From: JANLVI01 sp031363915
GTDB lineage: Bacteria > Vulcanimicrobiota > Vulcanimicrobiia > Vulcanimicrobiales > Vulcanimicrobiaceae
Length of the DNA: 64,000 nucleotides
Assembly (NCBI GenBank): GCA_031363915.1
Contig: JANLVI010000012.1
Coordinates: forward strand, 1-64,000
Direction of reading: 5' to 3'
The position numbers were made by a program, and so were the translations under genes. Below are positions 14,994 through 23,116 of the stretch, piece by piece. The notes below the pieces were generated by a model. That model had not been told where the DNA came from. It ran no database searches and saw nothing but the letters and a program-made list of their open reading frames with translations. Each line of letters begins with the position of its first letter. Position 1 is the first letter of the stretch.

Positions 14994-17600
14994 TTAGTAG
15001 TTTCCGAACGACTGCGGGATGATCGGGCCTTGGTTTCCGATGCCGAAGTTTGCAGAACGGCTGGGGAACGCTAAGAGCTCGATTCCCACGTTGACGGTTT
15101 TGAGGCTCTGGTTGTACTGGAGCCGCACTTCGTAGCAATTGCCCACGATATGACTGTAGTAGATCGTCTTGTTTTCGAGACGGCCGCGTTTTTTCCAATC
15201 CACGTTGGTAAAGAACTGCAGTTCGCTATCGCGTCCGAAGGGCGTGAGGATTTGCACGTTGGTCGTTGCGAAACCGTTGCCGGGTCCGGGGACGTAGGCG
15301 CCGCCGAGTGAGAGCGACGAGCGGCGTGAGGGACGGGCGCTGAGCTGATAGCTCAGCGGCTGCGCTTGCCGGTTGAAAAACGTCCCGTCCGAGAGCGTGA
15401 GCACGTACGCGTCGCCGTTGAAAATACGCAAGACGTCTTGTGCGCCGTGCGATGCGCCCGAGATGATCTCGTACGTTTTGAACGGCTCGGCTTGCGGGCC
15501 GTTGGAGTTGTTCTCGTTGTACTGGACGAGGTTGCTGAAATGGCTGCCGAGCGGCGTCGTTAGGGTTATATTTTGCGCGACCGACGCTTTGAGATCGCCC
15601 GTCCCGAAGGCATCTTGCTTGACGTTCACGCCGGCGGAAAAATCGCTGCGGCCGAGGTGTAAGAGCGCGGGCCCGAAGTTGAGTGCGGCTTCATAGGCTT
15701 GGGTGGAGATTTTCGTCTGGCGTTCGCTATATTCGCCGATCGTGAATTGCGTGCTAATCGGGAAGGCGCGAAAGCGCGGTAAGAGATTGTTCGGCCGAAT
15801 CTGCAATTCGGGGATTCTATCGATCCCCGAGGGCGATGCAGATTCGGTTTTATCGATCGTCAGATCGTAGCTCGCGCCGATGCTTTGAAGATGCGTGAGC
15901 GTATTGAAGTGCAGCGTATCGATTTTGGTCGCGGGCGTGGTCAGCGTGGAGTTCGTCGTATAGCTGATGTTCTCGGCCTGCGTGAGATTCTGCGAGATGG
16001 TGCGTTGATCGACAAAACCGAAGTTATTCGAACTCTGGTAACCGCTGGTTTGATTGCGCTGGAACGTGTACGACTGCGAGGCTTTCCCCGCCGCATGCGC
16101 GACCGAGCCGCTGTAGTTGTAATTCGGCGGCAGGCTGATGCCCGTGCCGTAGTTGCCCGTGTAGGCAGCGCTGAATTGACCGCGCAAAGTCGGTGAGAAA
16201 TTCTCCGACTCATCGACGTTGAAATTGGTCGCGGTCGTACTCGAGATGCCTTTGTATTTGCGCGAGAAGACGTTGATGTTCGCGAGGCGCTTATTGTTCT
16301 TGCGCTTGAACGTCGCGACGTAGCCCAGGCCGTAACCGGTCTTCTGGTAATACTCCAGGCGGTAGTAGCCGAAGTAATCGTCGCTTGGGGCGAACCCCAG
16401 GCGCGCGCGAACGTAGACGCCGTCGACTTGCGAGTAGCCGATTTCGGGGATGAAGCCCGCCGCGCGATTGATTCCCTGCTCGTGTTTGAGCGGAATGATG
16501 ATGACCGGAATGTAGAAGACCGCAAGCGCCCCCAAGAAGAGCACGGCGCTGCGCGCGATGAGTTTGTCATCGGGCTTGAGGTCGATCGACTTTGCTTCGA
16601 CGTGGTAGCCGCCGCGCGGATTCTCACAGGTCGTGAACGAGGCGCGATCGCCGTGCGAGTTGCCGTTGCGATCGGTGGTGAGCGTCTTTGCTTTGAAATA
16701 AAATTTTCCGCGCTCGACGCCTTGCGTCGTCTCGCCGTGCCCGTTGAGCAGCGTCGCTTTGCGCGTCACGGTATCGAAACGAATCGAATCGGCATAGATG
16801 ATCGAGTCGTCGGCCCGATTGCGCACGTACGTGTGGCCGGTCAGGTCGATAAACCGCTTGCCGTCGTAATGCGCGTGGTCGCCAACGATCACACCCTCGG
16901 TGTAGAGAATGTTGACGTTGCCATTCCAGTCGAACACTTCACCCGGATTTGTTCCACCGCCGACGGTGTCCGAGAGAATCGCAACGTCGTTGATACCAAG
17001 CGTTGGGACGGGTTTAGGCGTCGCAATCGTCTCAGGGCTCGGCGATGCACTCGCAGGTGAGGCGGAGGCGCTGGAACTCGCACTCGGTCGCGGAGACTCG
17101 CGTTGCAGTAAAACGGGTCCGGATGATGCGCTCGCACTTGGAGACGGCGTGGGGATCGGCGGCGGGGATGGCGCGCCTGCCGTCGGCGTCGGCAGCGGAA
17201 TCAGCAACTGCGTCGGGCCGTTTGGCGCGCGCGGCACGGGGATCAGCGATGGCGACGGACTCGGGCTCGGGGAGGCGCTCGACACCGGGCCGGGACTCGC
17301 GTTCGGACTCGCGCTATCGCTCGGAGAAGGCGAGGGACTCGTTACTTGCGCGACGGTGAGCGGCGCGTGCGTCGCGCACGATTGCGAGTCGAGCAGATCG
17401 AGCGCGCGACTTGCGTCGGCCGACGACGAATCGGCCGCGGCCGAAGCAGCGGATGCGGGCAGGGTGTGTCCGAGGGCGAGCGCGAGAGCAACGAACGTGG
17501 CGAGCCACACACGTGCGAGAGCGAATCGAATCAACCTTACTGGTCTTCTTGAAAGATGAGAAATCCGCCCGCGAGCGCGAGTACGATATTCGGTGTCCAC
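14994..17600 (-). CDS. lptD: LptD-like LPS assembly outer-membrane protein
   Basis: LptD forms the outer-membrane beta-barrel that inserts LPS in the outer leaflet. Visible parts: a signal peptide (hydrophobic run LATFVALALALGHTLPASA), a long Ser/Pro/Ala-rich linker (about residues 90-200), an OstA beta-jellyroll (about 215-345, including GVIVGDHAHYDGKRFIDLTGHTYVRN), and a barrel of many alternating strands to the C-terminus, which ends ...IIPQSFGNY. The linker is unusual for the family. The frame opens at 17600, 64 bases inside the upstream permease gene; a start closer to the signal peptide (for example the GTG before WLATFV) is equally possible. Confidence 0.85.
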   Translation of the reverse strand: MDTEYRTRARGRISHLSRRPVRLIRFALARVWLATFVALALALGHTLPASAASAAADSSSADASRALDLLDSQSCATHAPLTVAQVTSPSPSPSDSASPNASPGPVSSASPSPSPSPSLIPVPRAPNGPTQLLIPLPTPTAGAPSPPPIPTPSPSASASSGPVLLQRESPRPSASSSASASPASASPSPETIATPKPVPTLGINDVAILSDTVGGGTNPGEVFDWNGNVNILYTEGVIVGDHAHYDGKRFIDLTGHTYVRNRADDSIIYADSIRFDTVTRKATLLNGHGETTQGVERGKFYFKAKTLTTDRNGNSHGDRASFTTCENPRGGYHVEAKSIDLKPDDKLIARSAVLFLGALAVFYIPVIIIPLKHEQGINRAAGFIPEIGYSQVDGVYVRARLGFAPSDDYFGYYRLEYYQKTGYGLGYVATFKRKNNKRLANINVFSRKYKGISSTTATNFNVDESENFSPTLRGQFSAAYTGNYGTGISLPPNYNYSGSVAHAAGKASQSYTFQRNQTSGYQSSNNFGFVDQRTISQNLTQAENISYTTNSTLTTPATKIDTLHFNTLTHLQSIGASYDLTIDKTESASPSGIDRIPELQIRPNNLLPRFRAFPISTQFTIGEYSERQTKISTQAYEAALNFGPALLHLGRSDFSAGVNVKQDAFGTGDLKASVAQNITLTTPLGSHFSNLVQYNENNSNGPQAEPFKTYEIISGASHGAQDVLRIFNGDAYVLTLSDGTFFNRQAQPLSYQLSARPSRRSSLSLGGAYVPGPGNGFATTNVQILTPFGRDSELQFFTNVDWKKRGRLENKTIYYSHIVGNCYEVRLQYNQSLKTVNVGIELLAFPSRSANFGIGNQGPIIPQSFGNY

Positions 17601-18709
17601 GCGGCAACGTACGGATCCATCGTGTTATTCCGGGCGAGCGCGGCGGTCGTCGCGGAAAGTGCGTAATAGACGAAGAGCATCAATCCGGACATCGTCATGC
17701 CGAGCGCGCGGCCTTTCTTACCGAACTTCACCGCGAGCGGCAAGGCGATGATGATCGAGATCATCGCGGCAAACGGGTATGCAAGTTTCTGCGCGAGCGT
17801 GATTTTGCGATTGGCAAGATCGGTGCCGCCGAGGCCCGTCTGCTCGCGCACTTTGATATCTTTTTTGAGGGTCTTGCTGTCCATCGTATACGGATCTTGC
17901 GAGGCCGAACTTAGGAATTGGTTCTCACCCTCGCCGAGCGGTAGACCGATCGTGACATCTTTGCCGTGTTCGGTGAACGAGACGTTGCCGCTGGGTCCGT
18001 ACTGTGTGACGATCGTCTGGTCCATCTTCAGCGTCGGGCCGTCGATATAGGCTTTTTTCGCCGTCGTCGTGCTGACGAAATTCGACGTACGGCCGCGCTC
18101 GAAGATCATCACGTCGTTCATCGTTTTCTTGCCGGTGACCGGATCGACGGCGACGTTGCCGACGTAGAACGTACGGCCCGTCATCGGATCCTGACGGAAG
18201 ATCTGCGGATCGATCGGCAAGGTCGCAGTCTTGTAGACGATTTGATAGAACGTGCGCGTCGACATGTCGGTCGAGAGCGGCACGAGTTTTTCATCGATCG
18301 CGTACGACAGCCCAAAGATCGCAAGACCGAGGACGAGCGGCGTCCGCGCGATACGCCAGAATGGCACACCTGACGTGCGCAGCGCGGTCATTTCGTTGTC
18401 GGCCACGAGTCGCCCGAAGGCGAGCAGGGTGCCGAAGAGACACGCGAACGGAAACGCCAGCGGCGTCGCTTGCGGGACGCGGAAGAGCAGAAAGCGCATC
18501 ACGAGAAAAAACGGCGCGCCTTTGTTGATGATGTAGTCGGCCGCGACGAAAAAAATGTTGATGAACCAGAAGAGCAAGAAGGCGCTGAAACCGTACACGA
18601 GCGGCGGCCACATCTCGCGCAAGATATATTGATCCAGAATCGGCAGCCATCTGCCCGGCGGCGAGATCGGGGCGAAGGCGACGTTGCGCCGCGCCGGGAT
18701 CGAAGCCAT
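17537..18709 (-). CDS. LptF/LptG-family permease
   Basis: 390 residues of the YjgP/YjgQ type. These are inner-membrane subunits of the ABC transporter that extracts LPS from the inner membrane. ILDQYILREMWPPLVYGFSAFLLFWFINIFF is the typical first helix with the conserved Y/R element. Six membrane helices and a periplasmic beta-jellyroll (about 130-270) are expected; three N-terminal helices and the C-terminal three (KLAYPFAAMISIIIALPLAV, GLMLFVYYALSATTAAL, YVAAWTPNIVLALAGGFLIF) can be read. Only one such permease is in the window, so whether it is F or G is open. It overlaps the lptD frame and follows the lytic transglycosylase gene. Confidence 0.85.
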   Translation of the reverse strand: MASIPARRNVAFAPISPPGRWLPILDQYILREMWPPLVYGFSAFLLFWFINIFFVAADYIINKGAPFFLVMRFLLFRVPQATPLAFPFACLFGTLLAFGRLVADNEMTALRTSGVPFWRIARTPLVLGLAIFGLSYAIDEKLVPLSTDMSTRTFYQIVYKTATLPIDPQIFRQDPMTGRTFYVGNVAVDPVTGKKTMNDVMIFERGRTSNFVSTTTAKKAYIDGPTLKMDQTIVTQYGPSGNVSFTEHGKDVTIGLPLGEGENQFLSSASQDPYTMDSKTLKKDIKVREQTGLGGTDLANRKITLAQKLAYPFAAMISIIIALPLAVKFGKKGRALGMTMSGLMLFVYYALSATTAALARNNTMDPYVAAWTPNIVLALAGGFLIFQEDQ

Positions 18710-18716
18710 CGGTGAG

Positions 18717-19190
18717 TTATTTTCCGCCGAACGCAGAGGTCACGCGTGCGACGTACGCGCGTGTTTCGGCAAAGTTCGGAACGCCGTGCGCGGCATCGAC
18801 GGCACCGGGGCCGGCGTTGTACGCGGCCACAGCCAGCGTGACGTTCCCGCGATAACGCGCGAGCAAATCGTGGAGGTAGCGCGTTCCGCCGCTGACGTTG
18901 GCCCACGGGTCGAACGGGTTGCCGACGCCGTACTGCGCGGCGGTCCCGGGCATGAGTTGCATGAGGCCCTGTGCCCCGGAACGCGAGATCGCACTCGGAT
19001 CGCCGTTGGACTCTGCTGAGATCATCGCCGAGACGAGGCGTTCGGGCACGTCGTTTGCGACCGACTGCTGGTGTACGATCGTCTGAAGGGTGCCTGGGGC
19101 CACGAAGTGGGTCCCGCCGGGCACGAGGCCGCTCGAGCCACATCCGAAGAGTGAGCCAAGCAGAACGGCGATGAGGAGACGACGCTTCAC
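18717..19190 (-). CDS. Lipoprotein lytic transglycosylase (SLT domain)
   Basis: 157 residues. MKRRLLIAVLLGSLFGCGSS is a lipoprotein signal with lipobox L-F-G-C. The mature part is a compact SLT/lysozyme-like fold: ISAESNGDPSAIS contains the catalytic Glu, followed by GAQGLMQLMPGTA, NPFDPWANVSGGTRYL and AAYNAGPGAV, all standard for the family. It cleaves the MurNAc-GlcNAc bond of peptidoglycan with formation of 1,6-anhydroMurNAc. The gene lies 7 bases upstream of the lptF/G permease on the same strand, so it may be the first gene of the LPS export unit. Confidence 0.88.
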   Translation of the reverse strand: MKRRLLIAVLLGSLFGCGSSGLVPGGTHFVAPGTLQTIVHQQSVANDVPERLVSAMISAESNGDPSAISRSGAQGLMQLMPGTAAQYGVGNPFDPWANVSGGTRYLHDLLARYRGNVTLAVAAYNAGPGAVDAAHGVPNFAETRAYVARVTSAFGGK

Positions 19191-19216
19191 AGATTGGGTT
19201 CTTTCGGGTGATTCAA

Positions 19217-19246
19217 AAAAGCCGCCTCTCGGATGGGGCCGGCTGC
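19217..19246 (-). terminator. Intrinsic-terminator-like hairpin ahead of the transglycosylase gene
   Basis: On the minus strand AGCCGGCC and GGCGGCT form a stem around a short loop and are followed by TTTTTT. It lies 27 bases upstream of the transglycosylase start and about 120 bases downstream of the cyclase-family stop. It most simply ends the cyclase transcript; its closeness to the next start also allows an attenuator. The rest of 19191-19366 shows no gene. Confidence 0.55.
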
Positions 19247-19366
19247 CTTTGTATTATCGGCAACGTCTCACAAAGGAAAGAGTTCCGGGGTCGCCTACTT
19301 GGGCTGGCGCCAAACCGCGTCGAGTCACGCCCCGGCGATGATGATGGGCGCCGCGAACTTTACCAG

Positions 19367-20191
19367 CTACGGGAGAATCGCGAGCACGCGTGCCGGGAAG
19401 CCCGAACCGCCGGCGGGTTTCGGGAACGTTACGATCGCGATCGCCCCGCTCTCCGGCACCTTGTCGAGGTTCGCGAGCAGTTCGATCTGGTAATGATCGT
19501 GGTGCAATATCCAACTCTCGAGTGCGAAGTCGTTGTGCGAGGCGTTCACTCCGGGATCGGTGTCGGTCGTCTCATGGCCGGATGCCGTGATGCGGCGCTC
19601 GAGATAGAGGTACTTCAGCACCGGCAGACTCCAGCCGGGATAGTGCGAGATGCCTTTTCCATCTTTGTTCGCCATCGCCGCGTCGCCGCCGGAAAACCGC
19701 TTCGACCAGTCGGTGCGCATCGCGACGAACGCGTGCGCGGGCACCGGTCCGTGTTTCGCTTCCCACGCCTTCACGTCGTTCATCGTCAAGATGTAATCAG
19801 GATCGCGCGCCGACTGTTCGTGCACGTCGATCACGACAAACGGCATCACCATTTCTTTCGGCGCGATCTGGTCGACGGTGCGACCGCCGGGCCGGAAGTG
19901 CGCGGGCGGATCGACGTGCGTGCCCCATTGTCCCACTTGACAGAACTGTTGCGCGAAGAAGCCGTCTTTCGCCGTGGTGTAGATCGTACGCACCGTCTCT
20001 TTCGGAAAGCCGTGCCAGTGCGGGATCTCGGGCCCGAAGGTGTGCGTAAGATCGACGAACGGTTTACTCGCGATAACCGCGTACGCGTCGGCAAGCGACG
20101 TCGGCGTTTGCGAGCGCGCGTCGCGCGCACCGGCGGCTAATGCGATGGCGAGCACTGCGGCGGCCGCGAAGGAGATACGTTTCGTCGTCAT
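19367..20191 (-). CDS. Exported cyclase-family (kynurenine-formamidase-like) metal hydrolase
   Basis: Start chosen at 20191 (MTTKRISFAAAAVLAIALAAG), giving a signal peptide and 274 residues. The frame continues upstream to 20284, but that part lacks a signal. The body has the Cyclase/KynB (PF04199) features: FVDLTHTFGPEIPHWHG near residue 45, GQWGTHVDPPAHF with the metal-binding HxxxD near 85, and a late H-D-H-Y-Q-I-E segment. Relatives hydrolyse N-formylkynurenine or cyclic amides. An exported member with no tryptophan-catabolism neighbours may act on another substrate. Confidence 0.82.
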   Translation of the reverse strand: MTTKRISFAAAAVLAIALAAGARDARSQTPTSLADAYAVIASKPFVDLTHTFGPEIPHWHGFPKETVRTIYTTAKDGFFAQQFCQVGQWGTHVDPPAHFRPGGRTVDQIAPKEMVMPFVVIDVHEQSARDPDYILTMNDVKAWEAKHGPVPAHAFVAMRTDWSKRFSGGDAAMANKDGKGISHYPGWSLPVLKYLYLERRITASGHETTDTDPGVNASHNDFALESWILHHDHYQIELLANLDKVPESGAIAIVTFPKPAGGSGFPARVLAILP

Positions 20192-20326
20192 GGTCGGGTG
20201 TATTCCGCTCCGTTCTTGATGGCTTTTTGGATTACGTATCAACTTCGTTAGCGTGTCCAAGCGCGATTTCATGATCCGCGCCATGAGGTGCGGATCGGCG
20301 GATCAGCCTCAGCACCCGAAGAGCGC

Positions 20327-20524
20327 TCACTTTGGGGCGCGTCGTGACGAATCGAGCCCGACGAACACGGCATAGAATGTCCCAAGCGCCAAGCAGGCGC
20401 ACGAGCCGATGGCAATCGCGAGAGCAAACGGACCGAATGGAAGCGCCGCAACGCTTCCGATTTCCAGCACGAGCATCAGCCCGGTCAACCACGCGGTTCT
20501 TACGGTCGGCATTCCGGAGTTCAT
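20327..20524 (-). CDS. Small two-helix membrane protein, 65 aa
   Basis: Starts with an ATG overlapping the stop of the DUF202 gene (ATGA) and encodes MNSGMPTVRTAWLTGLMLVL and two hydrophobic segments (about 11-30 and 33-56), then a short basic tail. It is probably translated coupled to its upstream neighbour and may partner it in the membrane. No family is assigned. The 135 bases between it and the cyclase-family gene contain nothing I recognise. Confidence 0.6.
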   Translation of the reverse strand: MNSGMPTVRTAWLTGLMLVLEIGSVAALPFGPFALAIAIGSCACLALGTFYAVFVGLDSSRRAPK

Positions 20525-20883
20525 CGAACCAAAACGAGCACTGCGCTCACAGCGACGCCGATGATCGTGACGATCCCGGTAATGATGAGGGCGGGGAACA
20601 GTGGAAGCCGTGCCGACCGGTCCGCTCGGATCGCGCGGTCGGCTTCGACATAGCGGTAGCCGCCGAAAAGTGCGATCGTGGTTCCAAAGACTGCGACCGC
20701 GATGCCGAACGCGTTCGAAAAGCCGGGACTTTGGATCGTGGCGTGCGAGAGGCCGGCGATTTCTCGTGTGAAAAGCGCGAAGCGGGCGATGACGAATCCA
20801 AATGCAATGAAACTTAGCGAGGTGCGCAAGTAGGCGAGAAACGTTCGTTCGTTCGCGAGGACATCGGTTGCGCGTGCGATCAT
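20521..20883 (-). CDS. DUF202 (YidH-like) membrane protein
   Basis: 120 residues with the DUF202 opening: MIARATDVLANERTFLAYLRTSLSFIAFG, in which N-E-R-T-x-L-A-Y-x-R-T-S is the hallmark. Three membrane helices follow (about 22-40, 58-78, 97-118). The function of the family is unknown; in fungi a related fold occurs in VTC polyphosphate polymerase subunits. It is followed by a small membrane protein overlapping its stop. Confidence 0.85.
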   Translation of the reverse strand: MIARATDVLANERTFLAYLRTSLSFIAFGFVIARFALFTREIAGLSHATIQSPGFSNAFGIAVAVFGTTIALFGGYRYVEADRAIRADRSARLPLFPALIITGIVTIIGVAVSAVLVLVR

Positions 20884-20894
20884 CGTCGTCTCGC

Positions 20895-21083
20895 TTAGCG
20901 TCCGCGAGTAGCGCGGCCTTCGCGTAAGAGAGCGACGAAGGCGAGCGCCGCGGGCGACGGGGTTTGCCGACGTAGTCGCACGATTCGGAAGGTTCGGTGA
21001 AGCTGAAGACCGCGGACGCGGACGCGCGCGACGCCGCGTAGCGGGCTGTCGACATGCAAGTCAGCGGCATAGAGAAAACGCAT
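20895..21083 (-). pseudogene. Chimeric remnant: SbcD-like start joined to a LysR-like C-terminus
   Basis: The frame starts MRFLYAADLHVDSPLRG, which is almost exactly how SbcD/YhaO-type metallophosphatases begin (M-R-F-L/I-H-x-A-D-L-H-x-D). From about residue 28 it reads HRTFRIVRLRRQTPSPAAL and more, resembling the C-terminal end of LysR-type regulators. Neither part contains a whole domain. I infer a deletion that fused the 5' end of one gene to the 3' end of another. Without a homology search this is a recognition call only. Confidence 0.4.
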
Positions 21084-21143
21084 TAATCGTGAGCACCCCG
21101 ACACGAGTTTGGACCGGGCACGTTAGGCTCGCTCGGCTTGCCT

Positions 21144-21169
21144 CCTGCGACCTGGATCAGATTCGCAGG
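21144..21169. other. Perfect 7-bp stem-loop upstream of the exonuclease gene
   Basis: CCTGCGA and TCGCAGG flank a 12-base loop. It lies about 60 bases before the exonuclease start at 21228, in a GC-rich leader that also holds the GGGAGGGG ribosome-binding site. There is no T-run, so it is not a terminator. Function unknown. Confidence 0.35.
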
Positions 21170-21227
21170 GCGTCAGGGCACCTGGCGGTAAACTCGCCCG
21201 CCCAGAAAGTAGACAAGGGAGGGGTCC

Positions 21228-22463
21228 ATGACCCGTTACATTGCTCTCGATACCGAAACGACGGGTTTCTCTGCCCGGCATCACCGGGTAATCGAATTTG
21301 GGGCGGTTGAGGTCACTCCCCGAACCGGATTTCTAGGTGCTGAACTCCGCCACTTGATCGATCCCGGCGGCCCGATCCCGGCAAACGCGACTGCCGTCCA
21401 TGGCATCCGGGCCGAGGATGTGCGGGGGAAGCCACGGTTCCGCGACGTCGCCAGCGAGATCAGCGCATTCATCGCCGATTCGGTGTTGGTTATTCAAAAT
21501 GCCGAGTTTGACGTCTCGATGCTTGACGCCGAATTCGCGCGCGCGGGCTGCGCTTCCGTAATGGACACGGTAGCCAGAGTCGTTGACCTTCTCGACATCA
21601 CGGCAGGCGTGCATCCGTTCATGGCAAGCCGAACGCTCGATGCGGTGTGCGAGCACTACGCAATTAGTCTCGCCGATCGCACAATGCATGGCGCGCTACT
21701 TGACAGTAAGCTCATGGCGCAAACGCTTCCACGCCTCGCTTATGATTATGATCGGTGGAAGGCGATAGTCGAAGACCGATGCGCGGTAGAAGTAGCTGAT
21801 TTCTGCGGGCAGCTCGACGCCTTTACCGATCGCATGATCTCTGGCGTTGACATGAGAACAGCCGAGAAATGCGAGGCGTCGTATACACGACTCGCCGCAG
21901 CGGAAAAAACCATAAGTAAGTTGAGGAAACGGTTCGACGAATCACTCGACGAGTTGCTTGCAGCTGACGCACAATGGTCATGCAAGCATTTTGCCGCGTA
22001 TTGGAAACCTTCTGGCCGCACCTCTTGGAAAGACGTGGCCATCGCCTACCTTTCCTCATCCGATCTAGAAAAATACGCGAAGTACGCAACTTCCGCGACA
22101 TACACACCGACCGCAGATGCAAGCGTAATCGCTGAAGGCGAAAAACTTTCAGTCGTGGCTGCCGAAAACGTTATTTCCAGCTCAATAAGCTGCGTTTCAC
22201 GCGCAATCAACTGCTTGAGAGCGGCGGACAAGAGAATCGAAAAATCTCGCGAGGCGGTGCGCACGCAAATTCTGTCTCTCGTCGACGCTGGATATTCCCT
22301 GAAGTTAGGTACTTTTAAGACCGGTAGCCGCAAAACGTTTAGTTACAAAGAGGCCTGTGAAGATCTGTGCCCTGACGCCGACAAGTCCGAGTTCATCTCA
22401 CAGAGCAAGTCGGTCGCTGTGGTCGACCGCGACTCCAAAGCTTGCGAGGAGCTTTTTAGTTAG
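21228..22463 (+). CDS. DEDDh 3'-5' exonuclease with unrecognised C-terminal region
   Basis: 411 residues. The first 170 are a DnaQ/PolC-epsilon type exonuclease: IALDTETTGF (ExoI, Asp and Glu), IQNAEFDVSML (ExoII, Asp) and HGALLDSKLMAQ (ExoIII, His-x4-Asp). This is the core of proofreading and RNase T-like nucleases. Residues about 180-411 contain helical, possibly coiled-coil stretches (YTRLAAAEKTISKLRKRFDE, INCLRAADKRIEKSREAV) and end in a globular part; I recognise no family there. Base composition is lower in GC than the flanking dcw genes, suggesting acquisition. A strong ribosome-binding site precedes the ATG. Confidence 0.8.
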   Translation: MTRYIALDTETTGFSARHHRVIEFGAVEVTPRTGFLGAELRHLIDPGGPIPANATAVHGIRAEDVRGKPRFRDVASEISAFIADSVLVIQNAEFDVSMLDAEFARAGCASVMDTVARVVDLLDITAGVHPFMASRTLDAVCEHYAISLADRTMHGALLDSKLMAQTLPRLAYDYDRWKAIVEDRCAVEVADFCGQLDAFTDRMISGVDMRTAEKCEASYTRLAAAEKTISKLRKRFDESLDELLAADAQWSCKHFAAYWKPSGRTSWKDVAIAYLSSSDLEKYAKYATSATYTPTADASVIAEGEKLSVVAAENVISSSISCVSRAINCLRAADKRIEKSREAVRTQILSLVDAGYSLKLGTFKTGSRKTFSYKEACEDLCPDADKSEFISQSKSVAVVDRDSKACEELFS

Positions 22464-22469
22464 CAGCGG

Positions 22470-22868
22470 GTGCCTCAGCTGGAGGAGTTCGGCGAGGTCG
22501 ATCTCTCACGTCGAACTTTCCCGTACCTCGTAAGCGCAATCGACGGCGGCACCGACCACTGGGGTCTGAGGTACTTCGCGCGCAAGATCGATTTCGGCTT
22601 CGAAGTGGCCTGCGAGTTCAAGTACGGCCGCACAGGTTCGTCTTGCCCGCTGGCCGGCAGCAATCACACTTTGTATTTACGCCCTATTGATTTTTCGCGA
22701 CCACTGCTGATTTTCTTAGGACCACCCGCTTCTTCCACGGGCTTTCCGCTCGATCGCGCCGGGAATCCGCTCAGGCTTGTTTACCTAGACTCGGTCTCAC
22801 CGTCTTCGTCGAGTCTCCCTACAAGCCACAACGCTCCCTGTAGCTATTATGCGATAGCGGTGATGTAA
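22470..22868 (+). CDS. Hypothetical protein, 132 aa
   Basis: An open frame starting at a GTG 6 bases after the exonuclease stop. It has aromatic and charged stretches (WGLRYFARKIDFGFEVACEF) and a Ser/Pro-rich tail. No motif or family is recognised. The close spacing would fit a two-gene unit with the exonuclease, but the initiation site is weak and coding status is uncertain. From 22869 to the mraZ promoter (about 180 bases) I see only AT-rich leader. Confidence 0.4.
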   Translation: MPQLEEFGEVDLSRRTFPYLVSAIDGGTDHWGLRYFARKIDFGFEVACEFKYGRTGSSCPLAGSNHTLYLRPIDFSRPLLIFLGPPASSTGFPLDRAGNPLRLVYLDSVSPSSSSLPTSHNAPCSYYAIAVM

Positions 22869-23045
22869 GGTACACCGCGCGCTCACGCAAGATCAGCGAC
22901 GATCGCAGTTTTTTTGCCGCGCCAGGCTGCCGGCATGGCAAAATTATCAAACCTTCTCGCACTAGTACCACATAATTTTTCGGTCCCACACACTTTGCTT
23001 GAATCCCATTTCCTTTGTAAATTCACAGATAATGTCGATCGCATC

Positions 23046-23075
23046 TTGTCGGGGGGAGGCTGGAGGGCGTATAGT
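23046..23075 (+). promoter_or_regulatory. Probable sigma-70 promoter of the dcw cluster
   Basis: TTGTCG (23046-23051) and TATAGT (23070-23075), spaced by 18 bases, would start transcription near 23082, inside the MraZ operator. An alternative is TTGCTT (22995-23000) with TAAATT (23018-23023) at 17 bases spacing. The first is favoured because the operator begins at its -10 box, as in known MraZ-repressed promoters. Confidence 0.5.
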
Positions 23076-23109
23076 GGTGCAAAGTGGTGTCTAGTGGGAG
23101 CTAGTGGGG
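23075..23109 (+). promoter_or_regulatory. MraZ operator: four direct repeats
   Basis: TGGTG, TGGTG, TGGGA and TGGGG start at 23075, 23085, 23095 and 23105, an exact 10-base period with 5-base spacers (caaag, tctag, gctag). This is the known MraZ box architecture (TGGGN repeats spaced by 5). It lies directly before mraZ and over the predicted transcription start, so the cluster is expected to be autorepressed by MraZ. Confidence 0.85.
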
Positions 23110-23116
23110 ATATCTT

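Noticed and set aside
21100..21215. Resemblance to an SRP RNA (minus strand CAGGTC...GGCAAGCC) or to a TPP riboswitch core (plus strand ACCTGGATCAG) before the exonuclease gene
   Set aside because: The conserved GGAAG/AGCA loop of SRP RNA and the CTGAGA and GGATAATGCC elements of the TPP aptamer are not present. Only a 7-bp stem-loop remains.
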